Shown here: positions 11,185 to 24,900 of the stretch, in pieces
Layout: each line of letters begins with the position of its first letter
Position numbering within the stretch: the stretch's first letter is position 1
Origin: Cunninghamia lanceolata
Lineage: Eukaryota; Streptophyta; Pinopsida; Cupressales; Cupressaceae
Length of the DNA: 64,000 bases
Assembly (NCBI GenBank): GCA_027924645.1
Contig: BSBN01000213.1
Location: 35,900,501 to 35,964,500 of the forward strand
Reading direction: 5' to 3'
The notes under the pieces: generated by a model
The model's database searches: none
What the model saw: only the letters and a program-made list of their open reading frames with translations
Told to the model about the DNA's origin: nothing
Program-made: the position numbers and the translations under genes

Positions 11185-13201
11185 TGTTGAACACATCTGA
11201 AGACTGAGAGGGGGTGGGTGAATCACTCTATTCCTAAACTTAAATTAATTTCATTTATAGCATAACCTTTGAATCATTTTAACCAAAAGAGGAAGAACAG
11301 AAAGTAAAACATGCACCACACAAAGACATGAGGATTTTTAAGTGGAAAACCCAATGAGGGAAAAACCACGGTGAGGATTAACTCACAATATAATAATCTC
11401 ACTGCTATAAAAGATTACAACTTTGTTTTAGGGATACAACCCAAGGAAGCTACTACTCCTTGCTAGCTTGTAAACTAAGGCTACAACCTTAGAATAAGAT
11501 ACAAAAGACCTGCTAAAGAGACTCACTATCTGATAGTAGGATACATGAAAAATTACAATGAAAACAGAAACCTGAATTGCTATAAAAGATGCATCTGACT
11601 TATGTTGATGTTGCAGTCCCCTTTGTCTACACAATTACTCCATTATACTAACTTTGCACACTTCATCCTTGATATACATCTCTATCCTCCACTCCCTTCA
11701 CAAATGACTTTGTTCTTCTATATATACCCTCTGCAACAACTCAAATCCTTAATTAGGTCAGCACCAAAAAGACCTTTAGATGAAACATGTGATTCTCCAT
11801 GGGTCAGCTCAAAACAAGCACATTATGTTGCGGATCACTTCACACTACATAACAGGATCAAACACACCATAGCACATCCCTCAAAGCCAAATTAATTGAT
11901 CAGGATCAACCGCACATGAAAGAAACTAGACTGTCGGCCCAAACAACACTAACACTTCTAACTATCCATATTTGCATCACCGGGGAGACACCAAAAACAT
12001 CATGCGGACCAAGATATGAGTTATGTACCTTATCAAAACTATCCTTTCACCATTCAACTAAAATATTTGATCATTATGTGCATATGTAAAAGAAGAAACA
12101 TGTTGAACTTATGAAAACAGAGCATTCCATACTAACTGTAACACATCAAAACTTAGGCTATTGCATTGCAAACCACCAAAACATCTAGAACTCTTATGAA
12201 TGAACTTATGCATCATTATGAATATGTCTCCAAAATGGCACAACCACATGTATTACTTTCAAAGGAATTCAGGAACATTTAACTCAGTTGCACTGTAATC
12301 AACAATCATATAATTCAAAATAACTTGAACACTTTATGTAGTACTGGAAACAAGAAGGAATTGCATGTGCTTCAACCCTGAGACATATTGAGATATGTAG
12401 AATGTTCACATAACTTTAAATTTCTCATCTATATATTCTCCATGTGGCACAAGTACTCAAACCTATATTCAGAGACCAATTAGGCATTTAGAGTCAATTG
12501 TAGCACTTTTGTCATTTGAAAACTAAACTTGCAGACCACCACATTATTTTATACTGCAAAGAAACATGCATTAAACATTTTGAAACATATTCACAAAACC
12601 GCATAGGTAAATCTTCCCTTTCGGAGGAATGCGGAGCATTCCAACAAGTCTTCATCATTGCTTTACTCTACTAGAGCACTAACCGGAACTCTGTCACTTA
12701 TAACTTTCACTGCTGAGGGTATAAGGGCTTAAGCTCTTAGATATAATACATTCATATACCAATTAACTTATTTTCTAAACCACAAGACTAAATCTTGCTC
12801 TACGGAGGAATGCGGACCAAAATATTGTGACTCTACATTAGGGTATACACTTAAAGTGCCTCAACAAAACTTTTGCAGCTTTTGTCTAAGTGCGGTACAC
12901 TAAACTGGTAAGATATCAATGTAGGGATACTAGAAACATATTAGAACTAGTGTACTCATCTCTACATCACACTTAGACATCAGACTAATTACCATTCTTA
13001 TACTTAGACAATTTCTCTCCATCTGCTAGGTCTTCCAAACTGACCTGCCTTAGACATTCTAACTAAGTCAAACCATCTCTCTCAAATCTTCCACTATCCA
13101 CCTTAGCCTCTTCAACCTCTTATACAAAAGATCTATACAAGCCTGACCTCAAGTTGACACATATTGAGTTGACATTGAAATGACAACACATATTGCCAAC
13201 A
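11185..13201 (-). mobile_element. 5' LTR of element A (2.02 kb)
   Basis: On the plus strand it runs from TGTTGAACACATC to ATTGCCAACA, so both ends carry TGTTG/CAACA. It shares blocks with the LTRs of element B: CTGAGAGGGGGTGGGTGAATC, GTGGAAAACCCAATGAGGG and AACCACGGTGAGGATTAACTC. The LTR is about 470 bp longer than B's, so A and B are subfamilies. No 3' LTR for A is visible, because the element is cut at 7017. Confidence 0.75.
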
Positions 13202-14652
13202 ACCACATGTGTTGGGTTATCTACTAGGAATCTCATTCCTCATTATAGTGTCATTCCCTTTAATTATCCAAGTACTACACCTAGTGTCATCCCACCTACA
13301 TCAAATCAAAATAAGCCTAATATAACTTTCCAAAAAGCCAATCATATAGTTTCACAACCTATGATTAGCCCTATTCATTCTTATCAATCTCAACCTAGAT
13401 CACCTTCCAACCCTATCATCAACCAACTTTTATAAAATATGAATTCCATCCAACAACAGTTAGCAAACATAAACCAAAGTCCCTTAAAACTCGCTATGAC
13501 ATTACATTATATTCAAAGCCCATTATCTTATCCAATCCTAAGAGCTCAAATTCCTGAGAAGTTTGAAACCCCTCACTTTGAGAAGAATAATGGGAAGGGA
13601 GACCCTAACAACCATGTGGCAGCATTTATAGCTATGTGTAGTGATTTCTTCTTCAAAGATGCAATATTGGCTAAACTCTTTCCTAGGTCACTCAAGACTC
13701 GACCTTGGATTGGTTTTTCTCATTTCCTCCTAATTTAATCACTTCTTTCTCACAATTAATCAATAAATTTCTTCAACACTTTCAAGAAAACATTCAACCT
13801 CAAGTCTCTTTGACCGATTTGATCCATTGTAAACAAGCAACAAAGGAGAAAATAACTAATTTCATGGGGTGTTATCAAGCCCTCTTTTCACAAATTCAAT
13901 ATTCTATTCTAGATGCTGATGTACAAAGAATCTTCATCAGAAATTTACAACCTCACATCTGTGACAAAATCTTGTTGATGTGTTATGACTATTTCACTAA
14001 TCTTTGCATGACTCTCCATGATTGCCAACTGTCGGTTAGTCAGTATGAGAATAATCACTCATCAGCTCTGGTTGGTCAATTTGAAGCCTCACATGCTCAT
14101 TCATTCAAAAGACACAAATTTTTTTTCATCAAAATCAATGTCATATCATCAAATCACATTCAAAAACATGTAGTTGTTGCATCATCTTCTGCTCCCACCC
14201 CATATAAACTAAAACCAAAACCTAGACAATTCACACCATTATTACAATCTCTTTATTCCATAATGATGCAAATTTTAAATGACAATCTCATCAAGCTTCC
14301 ACCTATGCGACCTCTCGATCCTAGTAAGATGCAAGCATCTTCTTTCAATTTGAAGGCCTTTTGTCAATTTCAATGCACCACCGATCATGACATTGAAAGA
14401 TTTAAGTGTCTTAAACATGAAGTTCAAGACCTCGTCAATTCCAATGTCATCCAAGTTGTTGGTGTAAATGACAAAGGAAATAAATCAGTGGCTCCACCTA
14501 ATCAAAACTTGCAAATATATACGAATCCATTACCTCATCATGAAGCTAACATTGTGGGTCCATTTCAAGAGATGTTATGTACTTATAATCATCAAGAACA
14601 AGATTGTGAAGGAGATATTTTCATGGTGGATGTTCATCCTCATCAAGAGTGA
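13202..14652 (+). pseudogene. Gypsy C gag (capsid domain)
   Basis: Translation gives a Pro/Ser/Asn-rich leader (to about 13435), a stop, then a Gag segment from 13439. It has IPEKFETPHFEKNNGKGDP, a typical Gag entry motif, followed by LAKLFPRSLK. After a frameshift near 13710 comes WFFSFPPNLITSFSQLINKF and LQHFQENIQPQVSLTDLIHC. These match the retrotransposon Gag domain of plant Ty3/gypsy elements. The tail (to 14652) is poorly conserved and has no zinc knuckle that I can see. The 5' end is missing because the LTR of element A abuts it at 13201. The protein would form the particle shell. Confidence 0.65.
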
Positions 14653-16064
14653 GTAGAGCTCGAACTAGCTATATGTTTTACTCCTCATGATGCCACTATT
14701 GAAGCTCCTGATGGACCTCTATATATCACCATTTGAATCAATGATAAACCTATAAGAGATGCTATGATCGATCATGTTTGCATGGTAAATGTAGTAACTG
14801 AAGAGTTTCTCTACATGCATGGGTTACACCATGATAACTACGATGTAACATAAATCGTGATTAGAGCACATGATGGATCTATTCTTCCAACTCTTGGTGC
14901 CTTGACCTTTGCCTTCAAGGTTGGGCCAAGAACCTTGGATGCTACTTTTATTATCATTCCAACATTAGACTTATTTCATGTGAAGTTGGGTCAACCATGG
15001 CTCTGCTCCATGAAGGCAGTCCCCTCTATGGTTCATCAGTGCTTAAAGTTTCCATTTGAAGGACGTGTGAATGTTGTACATCATAGTCGGTACCAGCTTG
15101 TAGCTCATCATGGAAACTTTACACTTGACTACTTCTAGCCAAAACCAATTTGAGTTTCTCAAACTAGGGAGGATCTATTCTTTTTATCATATCAAAAATA
15201 TAAGGCATAGAAAATTGTTGAATTGTTGCTTAGTAACATAAATTCTAGTGATGTCCCCAAACACTCTCAATCTTTTGAGGCTACAACAGTAGTTCCCCCT
15301 ATCCCACAAGTGGCGAATGAAGTTAATCCTGAATCAAAGGTTCTTCCCTATCCTCGAGTGTCTGGTAGATATGTTGAGGTTACCCCTCCACCATCCCTTC
15401 AAGGACAATGAGGAAACCATCAAGCACAAAATAGAACTCCTAACAATCGCAATATTACTTTTTTCCCACCTACCTCTTTAGAGACTAGTGAAAAGCAATC
15501 AATTGCATGTAAATTATTTCCTGAGGTTTCTCAACCACTTGTGGATGCTCAAGTACCTCCACCTATTTCAAAAGTTGAGAGGGAAGAGTAGCCTCCATTA
15601 AGGAACCCTCCCACCATGGTCTCTCAACCTTTGGTGGTTCCACTCATTTCTTCTAATGTTCCTAAAGAAAAGGAAGAAAAGGAACCCACATTGGAAGATA
15701 CTATGGTTCCCCTAACAAACATCACAAAGAAAACTAAGAAAAATAAAATTGCAAGAGAATGAAAGAAGCATTGTCATTCTATGGCTCACCTTGTTGTAGG
15801 AGAGGAGAATCTTCCCCCTCACAAGCATCAGTCACTGATAGATGTAAAAGAGAAATCTACTAGCACTTCATCTCCTCTAGTGAAAGATAATGCTTCACAG
15901 CCCATAGCGGAACCTATCGTTCTATATTCTGACAACGAATCAGAATGTAATAATGAAAATGTATGGCTCTAGTACCTTACACTGCATCTTCTATAGTCCA
16001 TCTTGCATCTTTCCATCCATCTCTTTATGATGAGAAAGATTGGGAGGAGGACGATCTATTTTAG
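14653..16064 (+). pseudogene. Gypsy C protease and proline-rich tail
   Basis: The region begins out of frame with EAPDGPLYITI, then AMIDHVCMVNVVTEEFL at about 14760-14810, where the aspartic-protease motif Asp-Ser/Thr-Gly is degraded (Asp kept, Gly lost). The segment at 14857-15138 includes LDLFHVKLGQPWLCSMKAV, typical of gypsy protease C-terminal flaps (KLGxPWL). It then reads as a Pro/Ser/Glu-rich spacer with several stops, to SLYDEKDWEEDDLF and a TAG at 16062. In an autonomous gypsy element reverse transcriptase would follow; none does. Either this element is non-autonomous by design or pol was deleted long ago. Confidence 0.6.
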
Positions 16065-17491
16065 GTTGACTTGCAAGTGTGGCCTCTCTCTCTTTTGTGT
16101 TAAGATTACACATATTGTTACCCCCGTATTGTGTTGCTTGATGTGTATTTTTGTTTGTTAAGCTCTCTTTGGATGACCCTTGATACCCTTGTTGGTACAA
16201 GGATAGAAAGGGACCAAAATCCGTTGTGACATTCTCTCTATTTATATCATCATTCCTCTATATGTCATAAATTGCATTTTATCATTATTGTTTCCTTTGG
16301 GGACAACACAAGGCATAGGTTGATTTAGCACCCTTCCTTGTTGACCCAAGGTTTTATATTTTTTTTCATGTGATATTTCCTCCTTTGTCTCCATAGTTTT
16401 ACTGACTAGTAGATGATGATAGTTCCAAATATTTATACTCACGAGATGTCTCCTATTATACAACCATTCATATATTGACACCAGTCAGGTAGATCCCTTT
16501 GTGTTATTATTTTATAGTATTCACTCTAACTTGATATTACTTGTATGATTTGATTTATGTGGCACCTTGTTGCTATGCTCAGTGTCATACCATGACTACA
16601 CAAGCCATTTTGTATCATGCTCGTAGCATTGCCTTGGTTTGCCTTTTTTGGGGACAACCCCTTGTTGCGATGTAGCTTTTGGGAACACATATCATGTAGT
16701 CATGTGCTTTCACAAAAGCTCTCATGTCTATTTTGTATTTTATTCTACCTTAAATCAATTGCTCTCTAAGGAAGTAAGAAATCACTTTAAGGTGGGGGCA
16801 TACATTGTGCTATGCTTCTTTTTAATTATACACTTGTTGATTATGTTTGACATGGAACTTGCCTAGTGATATGGCGGTCCTCACTAGCCCGTGATGCTTT
16901 CATTTCACTGTTGGTCCATGAGCCACCTAGTATAATTAAGTTTTTTATCTTGTGTGATTCATGTGACTTATCATGGTCACCTAGTAATTTGGCAGTCCTT
17001 ACTAGTCTGTGATCCATGAGAATGCTTCTCTTCACATGACCCCTAGTGACAACACAAGCTAGTGTTAGAGTCATGTTGCTTGTGTGTTTGTTTCCATGTT
17101 AGTTTGTGTGATATATTGTTTGAACTTGTATTCTCTTTGATTCCATGTGTTTTGTGTGTCTTCATCATGTTTTTTGTTGTATACTTTATGCCTTATGTGT
17201 ATGCTTTGTGTTAAGCATGTATGCATTGTGTATGGTGTGTATTACCTTTGTGTATTGTGTGTCTCTCGTGTGTATTCCTTATATATGTTTGTAGTGCTCC
17301 ATGTATGTGTGAATTATGTTACAATGTCTTGCATGTTTGCAACCTTAGAATCCTAAGCTTGGGTGCTACTATAGTCCACAACTTGACAGAATTCTTTGGG
17401 CTTCTATGTTTTCATGTTGGAAACATGTTGTCTCCTTACTTTAGTGTGAGTTCAAACATAAGTTCATACCCAAGCCAAAGTGGGGGCTAAA
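16065..17491 (+). other. Gypsy C long 3' non-coding region with polypurine tracts
   Basis: No coding frame is supported; the Cys/Leu/Val-rich frames near 17150-17490 come from a TGTGT-rich stretch. Two purine tracts stand out: TTTAAGGTGGGGGCATACA near 16785-16805 and CCAAAGTGGGGGCTAA at 17477-17490. The second directly precedes the LTR start and is the better PPT candidate. Confidence 0.5.
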
Positions 17492-18600
17492 TGTTATGGA
17501 GTAAAATGTGTACCCTTTCTAATCAAGACCTACTTTGACACCTTTTGGAACAATAAACAATTAAATATTGATCCTGATGGATAAACCCTGCAAAATAAAC
17601 TTAGGACTAGTCTAAGCCCACCTTATTTGGCACTCTCCAGAGTTTGTGGGGATAAAGGACCAGGGTGCCTAGTGCCATAGTCCCAGATGTTAGCCCTGAC
17701 CCTATTTTGTGGTGTCAGGTTAGATCACCTCCTTGGATTATCCTTCTTGGCCCTATTTGGTTTTATATATTGTTAGTGAGTAGGAATGCATATATAAAGG
17801 AGTCTTGTTATTCATTTTACGTCTAGCTTGTTAAGAGAATGTTGGAATTTCTTACCTTATGCTTTCATGAATTGATCTCCTATGCTTAGGTGTCCTTCAT
17901 GGTTGGAAAATCCCTTTGTGTCGATGTTATGATGGTTGTTTGCAGGTCTTAAAGGAAGTTCAAGCCTCCATTCTCTATCTCCTTGTCGGTGCATGGTCTT
18001 GAGTCACCTACTCCAACTAGGGTTTCATATCTTGTGGTAATATTTATCATTTACATTCATTCTTTCATCATTTATTATGGATCTTGCCTCTACCCTCCTA
18101 GGGCACACACTCTTGGATCTCTAATCATTGTTGTAGTGGAGGTGGAAACACCAACACGAGGTTGGACTAAGGCAAACCCCTAAACATAGAACAACCCTTT
18201 TCCCTTCTTATTTGTGTGCAGATTGCATCCAGAGTAACTAGATGACAATAAGCTATAGGAAGGAGGAAGACACACAAGTGAAGGAATTCAAATCTTGACA
18301 TTCTAAAAAACCCTAATTTGGGTCTAGGGCACCCATCACCCTGGTACCTCTCTGCTCCTAAACTCAGGTTCCTATTCTGCACTATATCATGATCTCTGCT
18401 ATCCTTTCAGAATCTTTGTATCTGTTTCTGACAGTCATTTATTGGTCAATCTTTCTCAATTAGGGTTTAAGTTTTACCCTAGTTTGGTTGATTGAATTTG
18501 GTCAACACTCCTTTATACAACAAAGGGACAAAACCCCTAAAGTTTGGGTCTCCTTCAAAAGTAGAAGCTAAACTCGGTTTGTGTTCCAATGTTGAAAGAA
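17492..18600 (+). mobile_element. Probable 3' LTR of gypsy C (right end uncertain)
   Basis: The LTR starts TGTTATGGAGTAAAATGTG directly after the polypurine tract. A TATATAAA box lies at 17791-17798. No second copy is in the window, so the right end could not be fixed; GGTCAACA near 18506 is one candidate. The extent given is approximate. Confidence 0.45.
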
Positions 18601-20171
18601 GAGGGTTTGACCTAGTTTAACCTTTTAGGCTAAGTCTCCCTTTTCCATCTAATAGCATCCATTTAGGTTGTGTGGGAGTCAGATGGATAATAGTGTCTCA
18701 TTTGAATATAAGTAGGGTTTGAGAGGAAACCCCTTGAAATTTATTTATATGTATTTATTGATTCCATTCTGCTTGCTTCTATTTGGTTGTATATTCATGT
18801 TGTAGTGGGTTCTTGATGGTTATTCTTGTTTAAGGGATGGCTAGGACCTCTCATGGTCTAAAGACACCATAAAGGTTGGGTGGAGAGCATTTCTTCTCCC
18901 ATTGGCAGACTATTCATTGTTCCTTCTTAGCATTATTTCTCGAAGATGTTGAATGGAGTTATTAAATCTTGGGCTTGCATATCTTGGAGGATACCTTTTG
19001 CAAGGTGAAACTAGTGTATTTATGTGATTTCTCATCTAAGTTAGATTTAGGTAAATATTATAATATGTTCTTGGTTGCCAATAGATGGAGTTGTGGTAAG
19101 TGTATGTACATGTAATAAAAAGTTTTACGCTTATCCTCTTGGAATGGAATGGAGGAATTTCTTGTAACTCATACTACTTGTAAATCAAATAAATTTTCTC
19201 CTTGCAAACTATTCAATCATTTTAGTATTTCAATGCTAAATCCTTGATAAGTATGGCAAGTTACACTTCTTCATATCAAGAGTTTAAAATGAACATTTTT
19301 CTTTCCATAACTCCTACTTTCCAAAAAGAAAAAAAATATATCCACTTTATCATTTGACCTTTACTTTTTTTAAATGAAAATTTTATTTGTAAACATATTT
19401 CAATTTAATAATGTATTGTAATGATTACATGTATACTTTCTCTTGAGTAATTTAATACACTATAAAATTGTAGTCATATCAATTTAAGTGGTATGGCTAC
19501 AACGAAAGACTCTTTCTTTAAATAGAGTTTTCTATAGTGAATTCATTAAAATTTATTTAAACAATCATTTAATCCCTTTGGTATTCAATATATATGTAGA
19601 TATGTATATATTATAAATATATACACACATATATTATATATTTGTATATATGTACACACACACACTTATGTTCCAATTTATAAATGTTTTAAAACTATGA
19701 AATAAAATAAATAGAGTCATGCTACCTTTGCCAAGGGTTGGACTGCCATTCTCTAGTTGAAATCATTTGTAAATGGGAATGAATAATTAAACTCAAAAAC
19801 AAAAACAAAAAACTTTTGTTGGCTTGGGGGAGGGTGGCACCCTACTGCAAGCCATGCCTGTAGGGAGAGATTGGCTAGTGGGGTATGACTCCCACATGCC
19901 ATGGGCCATGACTTCTAGGACTAATGTACCACAAAGGTGAGGTTCTTTAAGGGTGCAACCCGCAACTTAACAAATGCAACCATATCCCCTTAGAAAAAAT
20001 AATTTTATTTATGTATTTTTTATTTTTTATTTTTTAAAGCATAAAAAAAGGAGGGGGAAACATACATGGTTTAGCCTTGAAAAAGAGTTTCTTAGAAACA
20101 CAAAAATAAATAAATAAACAAAGACTTGTGTATACATTTTGCCTACTTTCAAAGTAAAAAAACCTTGGTTT
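18601..20171. other. Unassigned AT-rich region
   Basis: No coding frame or LTR boundary was recognised. It holds short TA/CA microsatellite stretches near 19590-19670 and a GC-richer block near 19820-19930. It forms the left flank of element B. Confidence 0.5.
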
Positions 20172-21718
20172 TGTTGAATATAAGGAATACTGAGAGGGGG
20201 GTGAATTAGTATTTTACAAAATCATTTCTTAACATGTTCTTTAATCCAATTACCAAATTCAATAACATGAAAGCAGAATAAACATAGAAGCAGCAACCAT
20301 AAAGACATAACACATAGACACCAGAATTTTTACGTGGAAAACCCAAAAAGGGAAAAACCATGGTGAGTGTTAGCTCACAATATATTATGATAGCAATACT
20401 GGATTACATAAGGCTCACTGCCCAAAGAAATGCTCACTATAGGTGGACTCACTGTCCAAGTGGACTCAGTACCCACTGAGAAAGAAAGATAGAAAGAAGG
20501 TGGCTCACTGCTAAGAGAGAACTGTTATTAATGCATCTACAGAATGTTGGATTATAGTTCCATTAATAGCTCAATATACAGATTCAAAACTCTTCATCAT
20601 GACTGATCTAGTTCTCTGCTCTGTCTACATATACCTTGCTCTTCTATTCTCTTCACTCTTACTGCACTTGTCAGACCGTAAAACTGGTGTTAGATCACAC
20701 ACACATCTACTTCACAACTTCTTTTCCACACTCAACATTGAATTCCATCAAGTATATATATCCGCAACATGATTTAACTCACAACTAGGTTAGCATGCCA
20801 AAAATGAAGCATGTACACAAATATTATACCTTGTTAGCTTGATCCTTTGCAGAATCAGCAATGTGAACTCATACAATCATTCGGGAATCTTCATGTAGGT
20901 CTGGACCAATTATCAAACCACTTAGAATAATGATCTAAACATTATCTCCTTACCACACATCGATCCAACTGTGTGTCAGCCTTATCCCAAAATACACACT
21001 TAAACTTTATTGTCTGTCATATCATAACTTCTAGTACAGACCACATGAAACTTCAATATTCACATCAAACATTCATTAGACATCACCAATGATACCTTCA
21101 TAACTGCAAGTCATAATGTTCTTGTGTGGCGATATGCGGATCTCAGAACTATTACCTTTGTCTTCGTTAAATACTAACAAACTAAAAGTTGATACTGGAG
21201 AACTTGTAGAATGTGATCTGATGAACTTCAAGCTCTATAAATCTAGATTTAGTTGCTTATGACATGTATCTTCAATTCCTCATAACCGTAAAACAAAATA
21301 TTCAACAGCGGAGGAATGTGGAGCAAATTACTCAGCTGCTCTATACTGTTTCTAACTCAACTCTATTCACTCAGACTTAGACAAATCATAATGTAACTTT
21401 CAGAGATTATCAAGACTTGAATATTGGAACATAACATCATCAAAGGATTTAGTACAACATGCTAGAACTACACATTGTGATCTTCAACTGTGGAGGCATA
21501 CCATCCCAATCTCTGTTACTCACTCTATATACTATCCATACTTAGTCATTCTGACTAAGTCTTCCAAACCAAAATCCCTTTATCAAACTTGACTCAAGGG
21601 AAAACTTAATTACTTCCATGTCATCCCTGTCTGTTACCATGCCTTGTTGCCATCAATGACAACATACAACATTCTACCTTAGCCATCAGAGTAGTGTCTC
21701 TTAACTATTTTGCCAATA
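20172..21718 (-). mobile_element. 3' LTR of element B (1.55 kb)
   Basis: It begins TGTTGAATATAAGG and ends TTTTGCCAATA on the plus strand. It is collinear with the other LTR of B (31897-33445) throughout, with a difference roughly every 10-15 bases by eye. On the minus strand it is preceded by a purine tract (CAAAGGGGGAGATTA, near 21720-21734), as a 3' LTR should be. The TG/CA end is slightly mutated. Confidence 0.8.
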
Positions 21719-21938
21719 ATCTCCCCCTTTGTTATTGATGGCAACACTTAGTGAAAAATGATTAGGTTACTCCCCCTTACTGTGTACACTCTAATTTTCT
21801 TCTTCCCTTTAGATGTTTGGCTATTTTTCACTGGTTTTTCTTCTCCCCCTTTGACATCAATGGAAAAGGTGTATGTACAAGTTTGCAAAATTGTTATACT
21901 TAGCCGCATATGAATAGGTGTAATCAAAAGTTTACTAA
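21719..21938 (-). promoter_or_regulatory. Repeated polypurine tracts at 3' end of element B
   Basis: Three copies of AAGGGGGAG/AAAGGGGGAG (minus strand) lie near 21853, 21768 and 21725. The last abuts the 3' LTR and is the likely PPT. Two of them sit next to similar text (CCCCCTTTG...ATCAATGG / TTGATGG). Confidence 0.5.
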
Positions 21939-24900
21939 CTAAAAAGTGGAGAGGATGTCTGAGTGTATGACTTTGAATTGAGCTATCTCTCTGGTCCATT
22001 TGGTCTTGGAACTGTTCAAAATTTGAATGTTTCCATTTGCTTGAAACACCAACTCCTCTGCCTTATCAAGAGTTGTAGGCACATCAATTATTGTCTTTAT
22101 CCTTACTACCTTTGCTTGCAGACCAATCATAGAATCAAGCTTGGATTCTATTATTTCTCTTACTTGACACATTCTATTCTTGATGGCCTTTTTCTTACTC
22201 TACAGATTGTTTATTTGTGCATGAATACCTTCTATTTATGACCTTTTGTTTGAGATGGAGTCAGTTGTTGGGTCAAAGGTTTCAAAGATATTTAATAATT
22301 CAAGCTCCAATTCATCTATTTTCTCCTTCAGCTCTTTTGTTGACTTAGGCCAAGATAGACAAAATTTGTATATATCACTTGCATCCTTAATTGTAGTCTC
22401 TATATTCTTGATGCTATTATCTAACAAAATTGCATCTTTAGCTAACTTATCCTTTAGCTCAACTAGCCTCTTATCACTGATTTCTGCTCTAACCTTTGTA
22501 TCTGCCGCTATTTCAAAGGATTCAAAATGAGTACTTATAGAGTTTATGAGCCCTTTAAGTTGGTCAAATGGTGCAAGTGTTGTATCTTTCTATAGTCTAG
22601 GCATCAACTTCTCCAATACATTAGATGCCTTATCAATGAGCTCACTGTCTTGGACATAAGATTTCAAAATTTCTTCTTGGGATTTAGCCTATACAATTGA
22701 TACCAATTTCAACTTCTGCAAGGGAGACATTGAGTCCAAGTTGATTAGACCTTGCATAAACTCAGGTGCATCCAAAACTTGTGTTCCTTGTTGCTTCTCC
22801 AAAAATTCCTTGACAGTATTTACTAGATCCTGTGTGGTAGCAATGTCTCTTGCCATATCATCAGACACTTCATCTTCTTGATTTTTCTTTAGTGGTTCTA
22901 GGTCCATAGCCTCTTGTTCATCAATGTTTTGTCCCGGAGGAGGGTTCTTCTCAGCTTGTTCATTCTCTTGATCATCAGCTTCATTTTCTCCGCATGGATT
23001 TCAATATTCTCAAGAAATTTGTCTTCTTCTTGCTCTACCATCTCTTCACCTTTTCTTGGGCTCACTGGAGGAGTCTTTGTTTGATTTAAACCTTGATCAG
23101 GACTGGCTTCCGATAAAGAATTGTCATCACAAATATTTTGTTCTTCTTTGTCATAAATAGTTGGTATGTTAAGATCTTTTAGAATATCAAGTATTATTTG
23201 CTCTGTGTCCTTCACAAATTTCTCTGTGTTCCCTAACATCAAAGTGTTAATCCTCCTCTTTATTTCAATTTTATCTCCAAGAATCTTGAAAACCTTGGTT
23301 CTCTCCTCAGGAGTCACATCAGGACAAAATTTTAGCAATGTATTTTCTCTTACCTCCACATCTTTAGTCATTGTTTCTTCCTTCTTAGCAGATATTATAC
23401 TCGCAAGAGTGTCAAGGAGATCTGCAATCACCTCAATAAGAGCTCTATTGTATATCTCCAAATATCTGATTGTAGCAGTCTCAATGATGCCTTTGTCTGC
23501 ATCATCATAATCATCATACAGTTGAGCTATAGGCTTTAGATTTCTATCAACTGTTAGAGCCTTTAATACATCCTCCAAATTTATTGTAACTTCTCCTTTC
23601 TCAGTCTCAGCTTGTCGTGGCTTTTTGATTCTATCCTTTCTAGAGGGCTTCTCTTTTTTTCTCCCAGAGGCTTTAGTAACCTTAACTTTCATTTTCTTCA
23701 CTTCCTCATCTGACTCAATTTCCTCATCATCAACCCCTATACTCACATGCATCCTTTTGGCTTTGTTCTTCATTCTTTTGTGCTTTTCATCAGTAGGTTT
23801 CTTTGTAGGTGCTTCCATAGAGGGTGTGGGACCGAAGGATGCAGATGTAGTTTTGTGAAGAAGTTGCACTTCTTATTCTTTTCCTTGTTACCATAGGCCC
23901 CTTCTCTTTTTTCTTAGACTCTTCTAGAGCCTTTTCAGGCTCACCCTGCTTCATTTTTTCAGCTGCCCTAGTTGCTTTAGGCCTTGCTCTTGTTTTAGCA
24001 ATCTCTTCTTTAGTAAGTCCTATGCTCTTGGCATATTTCTCTACCATTTTCTTCACCTTTTTTCTGAGTTTCTGGATTTCTTAGTTCAACATGAACTTTT
24101 ACAGATAACTCCTCATAGGTACCAAACCTTGCCTCATTAGTGTCCCTAGGTTTTCTCAACAAGAGCTCAACATAACCATCCAGTATATTTCCAGCTACTT
24201 CATAGCCCATTGGAAGGACCTAGACTATCCTAGGCTCAACAACCTCCATCATGCATTGATCTTTGTTGACAATAAAACATATATCATTTTTTTATTTTTC
24301 AACTATTGATTCTGGTATCCTTTGCCTAGATTGCATTGTCTTTTGAAAATTCTTGAAGTAACCCCATAGGGCTACATTCTATGCATCTCAGCTTCCTATG
24401 CTATTCAGGTGGTTTCTAATTTGAATAGCAACTAGTTGACTACTAGACCGAATCAACTTCATTCTCAGTAATTCTTGCATGAAATAGAAAAGTAAGCAAA
24501 TGATCAACATACCAAACTTGAAGGGATATTCTCTTTTGTCTTCTTCAGATTTTCCATTAATTATTGCCGGAGCAACTCACAAAGGTCATAATTTGCATTC
24601 TTCTTAACCATCTCATAGGTTGTGTATATGGAAGTACCGGAGACATATTTCTCCTAGTTTGTGAAGTAGATCTTCTAATCAATCACCATGGATGCAAACC
24701 TCACTGTGTGGTCTTCAATGTCATTGATTGTCAATGCCCTTTTATCGAATTGGGCTCTGGTGGCTTTCGTCACTGTGTTCTTTTTCACAACTTTCAACAC
24801 AGGCACTGTTCTAGTGGAGTTCAATCCTGTAACAACCCTTATAGCATCTTTTGTGATCATGAATGGTGTGTTAAGCCATATAAACTCATCGTGAACTCTA

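Noticed and set aside
17147..17490. Cys/Leu/Val-rich plus-strand frames that look like a small membrane protein
   Set aside because: They come from a TGTGT/TTGTGTAT-rich non-coding stretch just before a PPT, with overlapping frames and no conserved start.
23166..23858. Plus-strand Ser/Leu/Ile-rich frames opposite ORF2 of element B (and likewise 7344-8078 opposite ORF2 of element A)
   Set aside because: Reverse readings of Lys/Glu-rich coiled-coil coding sequence. They lack any independent evidence.
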